From an uncultured Bacteroidales bacterium (GTDB taxonomy: Bacteria; Bacteroidota; Bacteroidia; Bacteroidales; Paludibacteraceae), in contig ONJT01000001.1 of the NCBI GenBank assembly GCA_900318245.1, positions 62,001 to 126,000 on the forward strand: 64,000 nucleotides of DNA, read 5' to 3'. The notes under the pieces are model-generated. The model saw nothing but the letters and a program-made list of their open reading frames with translations. It had not been told where the DNA came from and ran no database searches. Shown here one piece after another: positions 24,835 through 33,401 of this stretch; within the stretch, counting starts at the first letter, position 1; each line of letters begins with the position of its first letter. The translations under genes were made by a program, and so were the position numbers.

Positions 24835-25853
24835 TGAGTAGCGAGTCACAAAATACGAAACGATTGTCCTATGTTGATATAGGAGCCGGAGTGATGATAA
24901 TATGGTTGCTGTATTATCATGCTTTGTATCCTATGTATGAACGCGAGATACTAAACGTATTTCCGTGGCTATTCTATTTCATGCCATGGTTCTTCTATAA
25001 ATCAGGATATTTTTTTAAACCGAAATCGCTCAAAGAATCAATAAAAAAGGATGCTGGAAAGTTGCTTAAACAATTTGCTATATGGTCGGCAATCGGATAT
25101 GTCGTGTATATGTTGTGTCACATATTCTTGTTTGATGATTTGTCACTTAGAAATGCTTTTTATACACCTTTACGTTCATTGTTTTTAGGGGGTAGTATCC
25201 CATTAAATAGTGCTTTGTGGTTCTTGTTGACACTATTTGTCGTGCGCCAAATAGCTATTTTTGTGACGCCAAAATGTAATGCATTATGGTTAGGCGTAAT
25301 AGGCGCCATTATTGCCTGCATACTGCATTTTGTGAACTATCAGTTTACTCCATTTACTATATATTCAACAGCATGGGGATTATGCTTCTTCGCAATAGGA
25401 TATGCGATGAAAAAGTATGAACAGAATACATGGGTAATCATTGTTTCGGCTATCGTATTACTTTTGACATTTGCTATAACGGATATTCCAGAAGTGTATA
25501 AAAAAGAGGATACATGTGCCTGGTATAGCTATGTGTTATGGTATCCTACATCTATTGCAGGCTGTATCGTATATAACAATGTGTGTCGGTGGTTAGAAAA
25601 AGCGGAAATAAAATTACATACATACATACATACATCGCTATTTTCTCCGATAAAATGGGTAGGGCGTCATTCAATGACATTCTATGTAGCACATTTTATA
25701 ATCTTCAAAGTTGTGTACGATTTAATTGGCAAGTATCACGAAGCTTGGTATGCTGGTTGGCAGGGTGTATTGATAATCACCATTGCTTATATAAGCATCA
25801 TTGTGTCGCTATGTTTTATGATAGATAAAATCCAAAAAGGATATGCAAAATAA
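24834..25853 (+). CDS. Acyltransferase 3 family membrane O-acetyltransferase
   Basis: 339 residues from ATG 24834. About ten hydrophobic segments and the family's early pattern RLSYVDIGAGVMIIWLLYYH, with the histidine expected to take part in acyl transfer near residue 29. Such OafA-like proteins O-acetylate surface polysaccharides. The gene carries five TACA units at 25615-25634, which would shift frame if the copy number changed. The next gene overlaps it by 11 bases. Confidence 0.85.
   Translation: MSSESQNTKRLSYVDIGAGVMIIWLLYYHALYPMYEREILNVFPWLFYFMPWFFYKSGYFFKPKSLKESIKKDAGKLLKQFAIWSAIGYVVYMLCHIFLFDDLSLRNAFYTPLRSLFLGGSIPLNSALWFLLTLFVVRQIAIFVTPKCNALWLGVIGAIIACILHFVNYQFTPFTIYSTAWGLCFFAIGYAMKKYEQNTWVIIVSAIVLLLTFAITDIPEVYKKEDTCAWYSYVLWYPTSIAGCIVYNNVCRWLEKAEIKLHTYIHTSLFSPIKWVGRHSMTFYVAHFIIFKVVYDLIGKYHEAWYAGWQGVLIITIAYISIIVSLCFMIDKIQKGYAK
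25615..25634 (+). repeat. Tetranucleotide repeat (TACA)5 inside the O-acyltransferase gene
   Basis: Five uninterrupted TACA units within the coding sequence. A gain or loss of one unit changes frame and truncates the last quarter of the protein. Confidence 0.8.
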
Positions 25854-26958
25854 TAAACAAATATTAGTAACCTCTCCGCTGCTGCCGGATTTGAAGGAGT
25901 TCAATACTTATCTGGAGCAGATATGGGAGAGTAAGTGGATCACGAACAATGGTTCGTTCCATCAGCAGTTGGAGAAAGCGTTGGCTGAGTATCTTGGAGT
26001 GGAGTATATCTCCGTGTTCACGAACGGTACGCTTCCGCTTATGACAGCGTTGCAAGCACTCGGTCTTACTAAAGGCGAAGTAATAACTACGCCATACTCG
26101 TTTGTGGCGACAAGTCACTCTATTTGGTGGAACCAGTTGACACCGGTGTTTGTGGATGTCGAGGAAGAGACATGCGGTATGGATCCGGCAAAGATTGAAG
26201 CCGCGATAACACCCAACACCATAGCCATTATGCCGGTGCATTGCTATGGCAAGCCATGCAAGGCGAAGGAGATAGATGCCATCGCGAAGAAGCATGGACT
26301 GAAAGTGATATACGATGCAGCGCATGCTTTCGGAGTACGCGTCAATGGCGAATCGATACTCAATGCCGGAGATATCAGTACGCTTAGTTTCCATGCGACG
26401 AAGGTGTATAACACCATCGAAGGTGGCGCATTGGTGTGTCATACCGCAGAGATGAAACATCAGATCGACAATCTAAAGAACTTCGGATTCCGAGGTGAGG
26501 TAACAGTGGAGGCTCCGGGTATCAATGGTAAGATGGATGAGGTACGTGCAGCGTATGGATTGCTGAACTTGAAACAGGTAGATGCCGCTATCGAGGCAAG
26601 GCAGAAAGTGGCAAATGCTTACAGCGAGGCATTGCGCAATGTGAAAGGTATTCGGTTCTTCGACGATATGTTAGGTGTACGGCATAATTACAGTTACTTT
26701 CCGATATTCGTGGATGCGGAGCAATATGGTATGACGAGGGATGAGTTGTATGTGAAGATGAAAGCCGAGAACGTATATGGTCGTCGCTATTTCTATCCGT
26801 TGATTACCGCGTTTGAGCCGTATCGCGATTATCCGAGTGCAAGTGCAGCAAACTTACCAATCGCAACAAAGATTGCCGATCAAGTAATTTGTTTACCGAT
26901 GCACCATGAACTGACAGAAGAAGATTTAAAACGAATAATTGATTGTATTAAGCAATGA
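25843..26958 (+). CDS. DegT/DnrJ/EryC1/StrS-family sugar aminotransferase
   Basis: 371 residues, PLP-dependent. TNGTLPL near 59-65, the DAAHAFG loop near 157-163, and the PLP lysine in SFHATKVYN near 182-190. The family transaminates nucleotide-linked keto sugars (FdtB, VioA and others), supplying amino-sugars for O-antigens or capsules. The following gene is a left-handed-helix acetyltransferase, so the pair probably makes an N-acetylated amino sugar. The exact sugar cannot be told. Confidence 0.92.
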   Translation: MQNNKQILVTSPLLPDLKEFNTYLEQIWESKWITNNGSFHQQLEKALAEYLGVEYISVFTNGTLPLMTALQALGLTKGEVITTPYSFVATSHSIWWNQLTPVFVDVEEETCGMDPAKIEAAITPNTIAIMPVHCYGKPCKAKEIDAIAKKHGLKVIYDAAHAFGVRVNGESILNAGDISTLSFHATKVYNTIEGGALVCHTAEMKHQIDNLKNFGFRGEVTVEAPGINGKMDEVRAAYGLLNLKQVDAAIEARQKVANAYSEALRNVKGIRFFDDMLGVRHNYSYFPIFVDAEQYGMTRDELYVKMKAENVYGRRYFYPLITAFEPYRDYPSASAANLPIATKIADQVICLPMHHELTEEDLKRIIDCIKQ

Positions 26959-27596
26959 AACATTTAGTCATTATAGGAGCACGTGGATTTGGTCGTGAAG
27001 TGTATAACTATGCATTGAAATCCATCGGCTATGGAGATGTGTTTGAAGTGAAGGGGTATTTGGATGGAAAGAGTGATGCATTAGATGGATATGAGGGCTA
27101 TCCTGCTATATTGTCGTCCGTTGAGGATTATGAAGTTCAACCGGATGATATATTTGTGTGTGCCTTAGGGGATGTGAAATGGAAGAAACACTATGCGCAG
27201 ATGATCTTGGATAAGGGAGGAGTATTCCCTCCGTTAATTCATCGAGAGGCGAAGATATCTTCAAATGTAGTTATAGGAGAAGGCTGTATTATATGTCCGG
27301 ATTGCCGTATTTCGTGCGATGTAAAGATAGGAAAGTTTACTACTATTCAACCAAATGTATTTATAGGGCATGATGGTAGAATTGGAGAATGGTGTCATAT
27401 TAATACGTTTGCAGCTATAAATGGGTTTGTATCGGTAGGTGATTTTGTTACGATTCATACATCTGCTATAGTAGTGCCAAAGGTGTCAGTGGGAGATAAC
27501 GCTACTATAGGCGCAGGTAGTGTTGCTTTAAATAATGTAGACGCTAATGCAACGGTATTTGGAAATCCTGCAAGAGCTATTTTTCGCAGAGAGTAA
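26955..27596 (+). CDS. NeuD-family sugar O/N-acetyltransferase
   Basis: 213 residues. The N-terminal domain begins with a nucleotide-binding-like IIGARGFGRE motif; residues 95-205 are hexapeptide repeats of a left-handed beta-helix (SSNVVIGEGCII, IGKFTTIQPNV, VSVGDNATIGAGSV), and FGNPAR is the usual end. Such enzymes (PglD, NeuD-like) acetylate the amino group made by the preceding aminotransferase, whose stop its start overlaps by four bases. Confidence 0.9.
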   Translation: MKHLVIIGARGFGREVYNYALKSIGYGDVFEVKGYLDGKSDALDGYEGYPAILSSVEDYEVQPDDIFVCALGDVKWKKHYAQMILDKGGVFPPLIHREAKISSNVVIGEGCIICPDCRISCDVKIGKFTTIQPNVFIGHDGRIGEWCHINTFAAINGFVSVGDFVTIHTSAIVVPKVSVGDNATIGAGSVALNNVDANATVFGNPARAIFRRE

Positions 27597-27598
27597 TT

Positions 27599-28000
27599 AT
27601 GTTAAGCAATTGGAAGTTTGATCATATTGGTGTAGCAGTGCCGGAGATAGAGGGAACGGCAGCGGTGTATAAGGCAGCGGGATATACGCAGACGGAACCG
27701 GTGTATGATCCGATACAGAACGTGCATATATGCTTTCTGAGCAAAGAAGGTATGCCGAAAGTGGAGTTGCTTGCTCCGCATGACAGTACATCCCCGGTGC
27801 AGCAGACGCTGGATAAGATGGGGGTGACTCCTTATCATACCTGCTATGAGGTGGAGAACATTGAGGCAGCTGTAGCCGAATTGCGCAAGATGCGGTATAT
27901 CGTGGTGCGCAAACCCGAACCGGCTATTGCGTTTGATAACAGACGCGTGTGCTTTTTGTACAACAAACAAGTAGGACTAATCGAGATAGTAGAACAATGA
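27599..28000 (+). CDS. VOC-family protein (glyoxalase/epimerase-like)
   Basis: 133 residues with the vicinal-oxygen-chelate pattern: FDHIGVAVPEIE at residues 7-18 (metal histidine), VELLAP near 56-61 and LIEIVE at the end (metal glutamate). It resembles methylmalonyl-CoA epimerase in layout. It lies directly before, and overlaps by four bases, an FkbH gene; VOC genes with FkbH and ACP recur in glycan loci and may act on the ACP-bound three-carbon unit. That role is inference. Confidence 0.8.
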   Translation: MLSNWKFDHIGVAVPEIEGTAAVYKAAGYTQTEPVYDPIQNVHICFLSKEGMPKVELLAPHDSTSPVQQTLDKMGVTPYHTCYEVENIEAAVAELRKMRYIVVRKPEPAIAFDNRRVCFLYNKQVGLIEIVEQ

Positions 28001-29544
28001 CGTACGTATTTCGAAATAATACCATCGAGCATTTCTTGATGGGAGGCTACCAGTTCTCTGGGTATGATGATTATGGAACGGTGCCGGAGGCTGAGGGGTA
28101 TCTATGGTGGTACCAGGTGCCGGTGAAGATGAACCGCGAGCAGTTGGTGGCTGAAGTGGAGACTTATGCGCAACGCTTGCTATGGGTAGCCGGACAGATT
28201 GGCGACAAACCGCTGTTGGTGCTGACGCTGGAGTGCATCTGGGAAACAAACGCGAACCTGAGTGATCGACGTTTGGCGCAAGCCATCGAGGCGTTTAACA
28301 ATACGGCATGGAGTTTGGCTGCGGAACGGAAGAACATCAAAGTGGTGGACTTCGGGAAGTTCCTGCAGCAGTATCCGGTCAATGAACGGATCGATTGGAA
28401 ATACTATTTCATCTCGCAGATGATCATCAATCCGCGGTTGAAGGGTGCTTTCAGTACTTGGCTCGCTGAACAGCAACGTGCGTTGGCGCTGCAGCGGAAG
28501 AAATGTCTGGTGCTGGACTTGGACAACACGCTGTGGGGTGGTGTGCTCGGTGAAGACGGGATAGAAGGTGTGCAACTGGATGGCGATTATCCGGGGAAGG
28601 CGTTTCATACTTGGCAGGAAGGACTGAGAGAGTTAGCAAACGCGGGAGTGATTCTCGCTATCTGCTCGAAGAATAATGAAGCGGATGTAGAAGCACTGTT
28701 TGCTGCGCGAGAGATGCCGCTGAAGTTAGAAGATTTTGTGAACAAACGGATTAACTGGCAGGATAAGGCGACGAACATACGTGCGATTGCGGAGGAGTTG
28801 AACATAGGTTTGGACAGCATGGTGTTTGTGGACGATAACCCGACGGAGCGAGAGTTGATTCGACAGCAGTTGCCGATGGTGGCTGTGCCGGAGTTTCCTA
28901 CGCAACCCTATGGGTTGACTGAGTTGTATGCGCAGTTGGTGCGGGAGTATTTCAGCGTGTATGCGTTGACGGATGAGGACCGAAAGAAGACGGAGCAGTA
29001 TCGGCAGAATGCGAGCCGAAAGCAGCTGGAGGCGCAGTTCACGGACATGACGGATTTTCTGCGTTCGCTGGAGATGAAACTGAAGATTGAGCGCGTGGAC
29101 GCGCAGAGCATGTCGATACCGCGTGTGGCGCAGATGACGCAGAAGACGAACCAGTTCAACCTCACGACGCGTCGATACACCGAAGATGATATACGCAGCA
29201 TGATTGCGCATGGTGCAGAGGTATGGACGCTTGCTGTGAGTGATCGGTTTGGCGACAATGGTATCACAGGACTGATGATACTCGTGCCGGAAGACGGATG
29301 GCGCATTGATACGATGCTGATGAGTTGTCGTGTGCTGGGCAAGGGCATTGAAGAGGCGTTCTTCAAGTATGTCATTTCGCAGTATAGTGGTTCGCTGCGT
29401 GGGGAGTATATCCCGACTGCGAAGAACTCACAGGTTGCGGATTTCTATGCGCGAATGGGATTGTGCAATTGCAGTAACAACCAATTCGAGGCGCAAATCG
29501 CAGATTTAGATACGAATGTAAAAGATTATTATACAATTGAATGA
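27997..29544 (+). CDS. FkbH-like HAD-IIIC protein, complete
   Basis: 515 residues from ATG 27997. Residues 1-165 are a leading domain of the FkbH family, residues 168-330 the HAD domain with LVLDLDNTLWGG (nucleophile Asp), ICSKN and VDDNPTE motifs, and residues 350-515 a GNAT-like domain with PRVAQMTQKTNQFNL and SCRVLGKG. FkbH proteins load a glyceryl group from 1,3-bisphosphoglycerate onto an ACP; an ACP gene overlaps the stop. The same pair occurs at 3-890 in this window. It probably provides a glycerate-type decoration on the glycan. Confidence 0.92.
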   Translation: MTYVFRNNTIEHFLMGGYQFSGYDDYGTVPEAEGYLWWYQVPVKMNREQLVAEVETYAQRLLWVAGQIGDKPLLVLTLECIWETNANLSDRRLAQAIEAFNNTAWSLAAERKNIKVVDFGKFLQQYPVNERIDWKYYFISQMIINPRLKGAFSTWLAEQQRALALQRKKCLVLDLDNTLWGGVLGEDGIEGVQLDGDYPGKAFHTWQEGLRELANAGVILAICSKNNEADVEALFAAREMPLKLEDFVNKRINWQDKATNIRAIAEELNIGLDSMVFVDDNPTERELIRQQLPMVAVPEFPTQPYGLTELYAQLVREYFSVYALTDEDRKKTEQYRQNASRKQLEAQFTDMTDFLRSLEMKLKIERVDAQSMSIPRVAQMTQKTNQFNLTTRRYTEDDIRSMIAHGAEVWTLAVSDRFGDNGITGLMILVPEDGWRIDTMLMSCRVLGKGIEEAFFKYVISQYSGSLRGEYIPTAKNSQVADFYARMGLCNCSNNQFEAQIADLDTNVKDYYTIE

Positions 29545-29768
29545 ATATGGAAAAGCAATTGTTAGACGTGTTACGTCGCGTGTTTAAAGATCCGTCGTTG
29601 GACGAGACTTGCTCGCAGAAGAACTGCGCAGCATGGGACTCGATGAACCAGTTGAACCTGGTGATTGAGTTGGAAATGGAATTTGGTATCTCTCTCGAAC
29701 CCGAAGAGATTGGTCGAATGATCGACTTCCCATCGGTTTTGGAGATTGTTAAAAGTAAAGTGGCCTAG
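29541..29768 (+). CDS. Acyl carrier protein
   Basis: 75 residues, acidic, with the phosphopantetheine motif AAWDSMNQ near residues 30-37. Starts in the ATGA overlap with the FkbH gene (an alternative ATG lies two codons on). It is the partner of that enzyme. The following gene is a glycosyltransferase, not an acyltransferase, so the acceptor step here must use an enzyme elsewhere in the operon such as the membrane acyltransferase at 24834. Confidence 0.9.
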   Translation: MNMEKQLLDVLRRVFKDPSLDETCSQKNCAAWDSMNQLNLVIELEMEFGISLEPEEIGRMIDFPSVLEIVKSKVA

Positions 29769-29775
29769 TTAAATA

Positions 29776-30735
29776 ATGACGAAAGAACAGCAAATATTAG
29801 TTGCTATCCATTGTTTGGTATATAATCACGAGCCATATTTGCGTGATTGTTTTGAGGGGTTCGTAAAGCAGAAGACGAACTTCCGCTTTGTGGCTATTGT
29901 ACATGATGATGTTTCGACGGATGGTTCTGCAGCAATCATACGTGAGTATACTGAGAAATATCCGGAGATTTTTAGACCAATATATGAGACAGAAAATCAA
30001 TATTCAAAGCATGATGGTTCGCTGGAACGTATAATGAATGCCGCTATAGATGCTACGGGAGCCAAATATGTAGCAATGTGCGAAGGGGATGATTATTGGA
30101 CAGACCCGTTGAAGTTGCAGAAACAGGTAGATATATTAGAGGAGGATGAGACGCTAATGGCATGTTGCACGAATTGTTCTGTTGTTGATAATCATAGTCA
30201 AACGATCCATCCTGTACGTCCGGAATTCGTGGTAAAAGATAATAAAGAAGGACGTTATAATCTACGCGATTTCTTTAGGGATGACCATCAGTATCCTACA
30301 TTAAGCGTAATCTATCGTAACTCACATATAGATGAAGTTCGCGCGAAATACATACATACGGCCAATGCCTTTTTGGGAGATTGGACGCTTTGGATTTGTC
30401 TATTAATATATGGTGATATCTATTTTTTAAACGAGGTGACTTGCGCGTATCGCATCAATCCTACGTCCGTGACACATACATATAACAGAGTAGCACGAGC
30501 AAAAGCTGCACGTGAGATATCTATCAAGGTTGCAGATATATTGCCGGAAAATTATGTGGATATTGCTGCTGATTTGAGAGACACAAGATGGGTTTGGGTA
30601 TCGTTGATTTTTGCGTATAAGGCAGAAAAAAGATATCTAGGAATGATAGGTAGTATGATAGCTGCAGCATTTGTTTGTCCAAGGGCATTGTGGCATATGT
30701 TAGTAAAATTAGCAAGAAAAAATAATAGTGAATAA
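29776..30735 (+). CDS. Glycosyltransferase family 2
   Basis: 319 residues with a GT-A fold: VAIHCLVYNHEPYL at the N-terminus, VHDDVSTDGS near 45-54, and the acidic motif EGDDYWTDPLKLQ near 108-120 that binds metal and nucleotide sugar. One hydrophobic patch near the C-terminus may attach it to the membrane. It would add one sugar of the repeat unit of this operon. The next gene starts eight bases before its stop. Confidence 0.92.
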   Translation: MTKEQQILVAIHCLVYNHEPYLRDCFEGFVKQKTNFRFVAIVHDDVSTDGSAAIIREYTEKYPEIFRPIYETENQYSKHDGSLERIMNAAIDATGAKYVAMCEGDDYWTDPLKLQKQVDILEEDETLMACCTNCSVVDNHSQTIHPVRPEFVVKDNKEGRYNLRDFFRDDHQYPTLSVIYRNSHIDEVRAKYIHTANAFLGDWTLWICLLIYGDIYFLNEVTCAYRINPTSVTHTYNRVARAKAAREISIKVADILPENYVDIAADLRDTRWVWVSLIFAYKAEKRYLGMIGSMIAAAFVCPRALWHMLVKLARKNNSE

Positions 30736-32215
30736 TTTCAGACAGACATATTTTGTGAATAGACCTCCTATACAAATCATTAGGAATATTTTTCCTAACT
30801 GGTTGACTCTATATCCGTTATCTTTGTACATCACCTCTGTGGCGATAGTTAGTATTATATACTCAGCATATTGTATGCCGTGGTACTATATGTTATCAGG
30901 CGTGGTAAGTGTTATTGCGTTCTTCTTGTTTGGAGGGCGTTTGATAAAAGAAACTGCTATAGATAGAATACGAAAGAGTCAACGTTTCGAAAGAAAACTT
31001 TTCCTATATGCATTTATTCCTCGCGTGTTGTTCATGCTGCTAATATATTGGGTGTTCCAAATCAATTATGGGGATGCATTTGGATTTGAGAATGCTGATA
31101 CACTGTTTTACCATGAACAAGGTATGGAATTTGCGAATGCATTAAAGAACAATGTATTTACAGAGGTATGGAATTTTGCAACTAAGAGCATTGACGTAGC
31201 CGATTTGGGATATGCAACCTATGTTGGATTTGTATATTGGCTAACGGATAATAATATCATAGCCGTCCGTTTGCTCAAATGTGTATGGTCGACTCTAACA
31301 GTGTTACTGGTATATCGTTTGGCAAAGCGAAACTTGGGAGAGCAAACAGGTCGTATAGCGGCTATATTTTGCACGCTATGGCCGAATTTCTGGTACTATT
31401 GTGCAGTGCATTTGAAAGAAACAGAGATGGTGTTTCTCGTGGTTTTGTTTGTAGAACAGGCAGACCAAATGCTTAGATCAAGACAGTTCACAGCATGGAA
31501 GGTAATACCAGTATTGTTGTTAGCCGCAAGCATCTTTACTCTACGAACTCCATTAGGATTAGTGGCGTTACTATCTTTGGTGTTCTCTGTGGTGATGAGT
31601 TCCTCAAAGGTGGTTAGTTGGGGGAAACGAATAATTGTAGGAATCTTGGCGATAGCATTAATAGGAGTAGTCGCAGGAAATCAAATCGAGGAGCAGAGTC
31701 GCAGTCTGATAGAACAAGTACAAGGAGGAGAACAGCAGCAGAATATGGAATGGCGGGGTAGACGTGATAATGGAAATGCTTTTGCTAAGTATGCCGGAGC
31801 GTCCGTTTTCGCACCGCTGATTTTTACGATTCCGTTCCCAAGTATGGTGCGCCCGTTTGATGGACAAGATGTGCAACAATTATTGAACGGAGGAAACTTT
31901 GTGAAAAACATTATGTCATGTTTTACTATCTTCGCGATAGTCATGTTAGTGATGACGGGAAAATGGCGCGAACACATATTGCCGCTTTCATTAATGCTTG
32001 GATACTTAGTGGTCTTGACTATGAGTACGTTTGCGCAATCAGAACGATTCCACCAACCAGCGATGCCTTTTGAGTTTATGTTTGCTGCGTATGGATTGAG
32101 TATAGCAGTAACAAAACCGAAATATAAGCGGTGGTTTACCTATTGGTGTGCGCTGATGTTTATAGCTTGTATTGTGTGGAACTGGTTTAAAATGGCGGGT
32201 AGAGGAATGACGTAA
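30728..32215 (+). CDS. Polytopic GT-C-type glycosyltransferase or glycan polymerase
   Basis: 495 residues beginning at GTG 30728, which overlaps the preceding gene. About eleven hydrophobic segments. Near residue 120, in the first extracytoplasmic loop, FENADTLFYHEQG carries the acidic residue typical of GT-C (ArnT/PMT-like) enzymes, and LKETEMVFLVVLF near 228 fits the helix after it. It could transfer a sugar from a lipid carrier or act as the Wzy-type polymerase that this operon otherwise lacks. Last gene of the first glycan operon. Confidence 0.65.
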   Translation: MNNFRQTYFVNRPPIQIIRNIFPNWLTLYPLSLYITSVAIVSIIYSAYCMPWYYMLSGVVSVIAFFLFGGRLIKETAIDRIRKSQRFERKLFLYAFIPRVLFMLLIYWVFQINYGDAFGFENADTLFYHEQGMEFANALKNNVFTEVWNFATKSIDVADLGYATYVGFVYWLTDNNIIAVRLLKCVWSTLTVLLVYRLAKRNLGEQTGRIAAIFCTLWPNFWYYCAVHLKETEMVFLVVLFVEQADQMLRSRQFTAWKVIPVLLLAASIFTLRTPLGLVALLSLVFSVVMSSSKVVSWGKRIIVGILAIALIGVVAGNQIEEQSRSLIEQVQGGEQQQNMEWRGRRDNGNAFAKYAGASVFAPLIFTIPFPSMVRPFDGQDVQQLLNGGNFVKNIMSCFTIFAIVMLVMTGKWREHILPLSLMLGYLVVLTMSTFAQSERFHQPAMPFEFMFAAYGLSIAVTKPKYKRWFTYWCALMFIACIVWNWFKMAGRGMT

Positions 32216-32268
32216 GGCGCGAACAGTATTTTGTGATTTTTGAATTTAGATTTTTAAAATACACATAT

Positions 32269-32577
32269 ATGAACTTAATTTCAATTGAACAAGCTGAATT
32301 TGTTCTCAATAGATTGAGAGTAAAGAAACCAAACGAATTCTCGTCGCATGACTTTATCGAAGAATACAGCTTATGGCGAGAGAATGATTATATCGATTGG
32401 TTGAATAGTTATCGCGGTGATGGACGCGTCTTTTGGCATGTACATCAGAATATTGGTACATTTCTTTCTGCGCAAGAGGGAAGACTAACTCCGCGATATC
32501 ACCGGATAGGTCGTCGAGACAGTGAGAATGTTCATGGGAACATAGACCAACCGATGTGGTGGGAGTGGGTTAGATAA
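32269..32577 (+). CDS. Small companion gene ahead of Hachiman
   Basis: 102 residues from ATG 32269 (an upstream GTG frame is less likely). Soluble and rich in Trp, Tyr and His, with no known motif. It lies 29 bases before hamA on the same strand and is AT-richer than the glycan genes before it. It could be a third component or a regulator of the Hachiman locus, or a remnant of the element that brought it. No family recognised. Confidence 0.5.
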   Translation: MNLISIEQAEFVLNRLRVKKPNEFSSHDFIEEYSLWRENDYIDWLNSYRGDGRVFWHVHQNIGTFLSAQEGRLTPRYHRIGRRDSENVHGNIDQPMWWEWVR

Positions 32578-32606
32578 GTGTTTTGTAATTTAATTGATAA
32601 TAGTAG

Positions 32607-33401
32607 ATGGTGGATTTGTCGAAATATTTCACTGAAGATAAAGTGACGTATGCAGCGCAAAAGATTGCGTTGTATAATTTCGATGAGTCTAAAAGTGCCG
32701 AGTTTATTAACGAGATGATGGTGCCTATACGGAATGCCTATATATCCGATAAAAAGATAGATAAAATTGCAAAACGCTATAAAAGGAGTCGCGCAGAAAT
32801 AATAGGGAAACGACTTCCATATACAACAAGTATCACATCCGGAGACTTTGGTGAGATACTAACATTCTATTTGGCACAACAGACATTTGCGCCCAATGCG
32901 ACAATAACTCCTATGAAATGGCGGCTTAAAGATGACAAATCAAAGGCTTCGCCCAAAACAGATATAATGCTCTTTTACGTTCCTGATATAAATGTTCCTT
33001 CAACGGATGACACTTTATATTCTATCGAAGTAAAAACTATGGCTTCTCATCCATATGGTAAGAAATGCTCTATTTTAGAAGCCGTAAGTGGTGCAGATAA
33101 TGATAGAACGTCAAGAGCGGCAGAAACAATAGTATATCTATTAACAAGATTAGAGGATAAGATGGCTCCATTGGAGTTGTACAATGGAGTTAAAAGATTT
33201 GAAAAACCATATTATGACACATGCAAGAAGGTATTTAATGCAGTAGCGGTAGTAGAAAAAGGATATCTTGCTAAACATATAGCGCATATACCTTCAGATA
33301 TGTTGACTAAGTACTCAGGAATAGATATTTATTGCTTACCGATAAAACAACTCGGAAAGATATACAAAAAGATATACAAACAAATACCGACTCAAGCATA
33401 G
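32607..33401 (+). CDS. hamA: HamA, nuclease subunit of Hachiman defence (DUF1837)
   Basis: 264 residues. A restriction-type core is visible: SGDFGE near 79-83, KTDIMLF with D119, and SIEVKTM with E141-x-K143, the PD-(D/E)xK pattern of HamA/DUF1837. HamA is the effector nuclease of Hachiman; it is held by the helicase HamB and released or activated when HamB meets unusual DNA, degrading DNA and stopping infection. The hamB GTG overlaps its stop codon (TAGTG), as expected for a tight two-protein complex. Confidence 0.88.
   Translation: MVDLSKYFTEDKVTYAAQKIALYNFDESKSAEFINEMMVPIRNAYISDKKIDKIAKRYKRSRAEIIGKRLPYTTSITSGDFGEILTFYLAQQTFAPNATITPMKWRLKDDKSKASPKTDIMLFYVPDINVPSTDDTLYSIEVKTMASHPYGKKCSILEAVSGADNDRTSRAAETIVYLLTRLEDKMAPLELYNGVKRFEKPYYDTCKKVFNAVAVVEKGYLAKHIAHIPSDMLTKYSGIDIYCLPIKQLGKIYKKIYKQIPTQA

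Noticed and set aside
28726..29211. 161-residue minus-strand frame inside the FkbH gene
   Set aside because: Shadow of a well-supported FkbH protein; Arg/Leu/His-rich with no domain.
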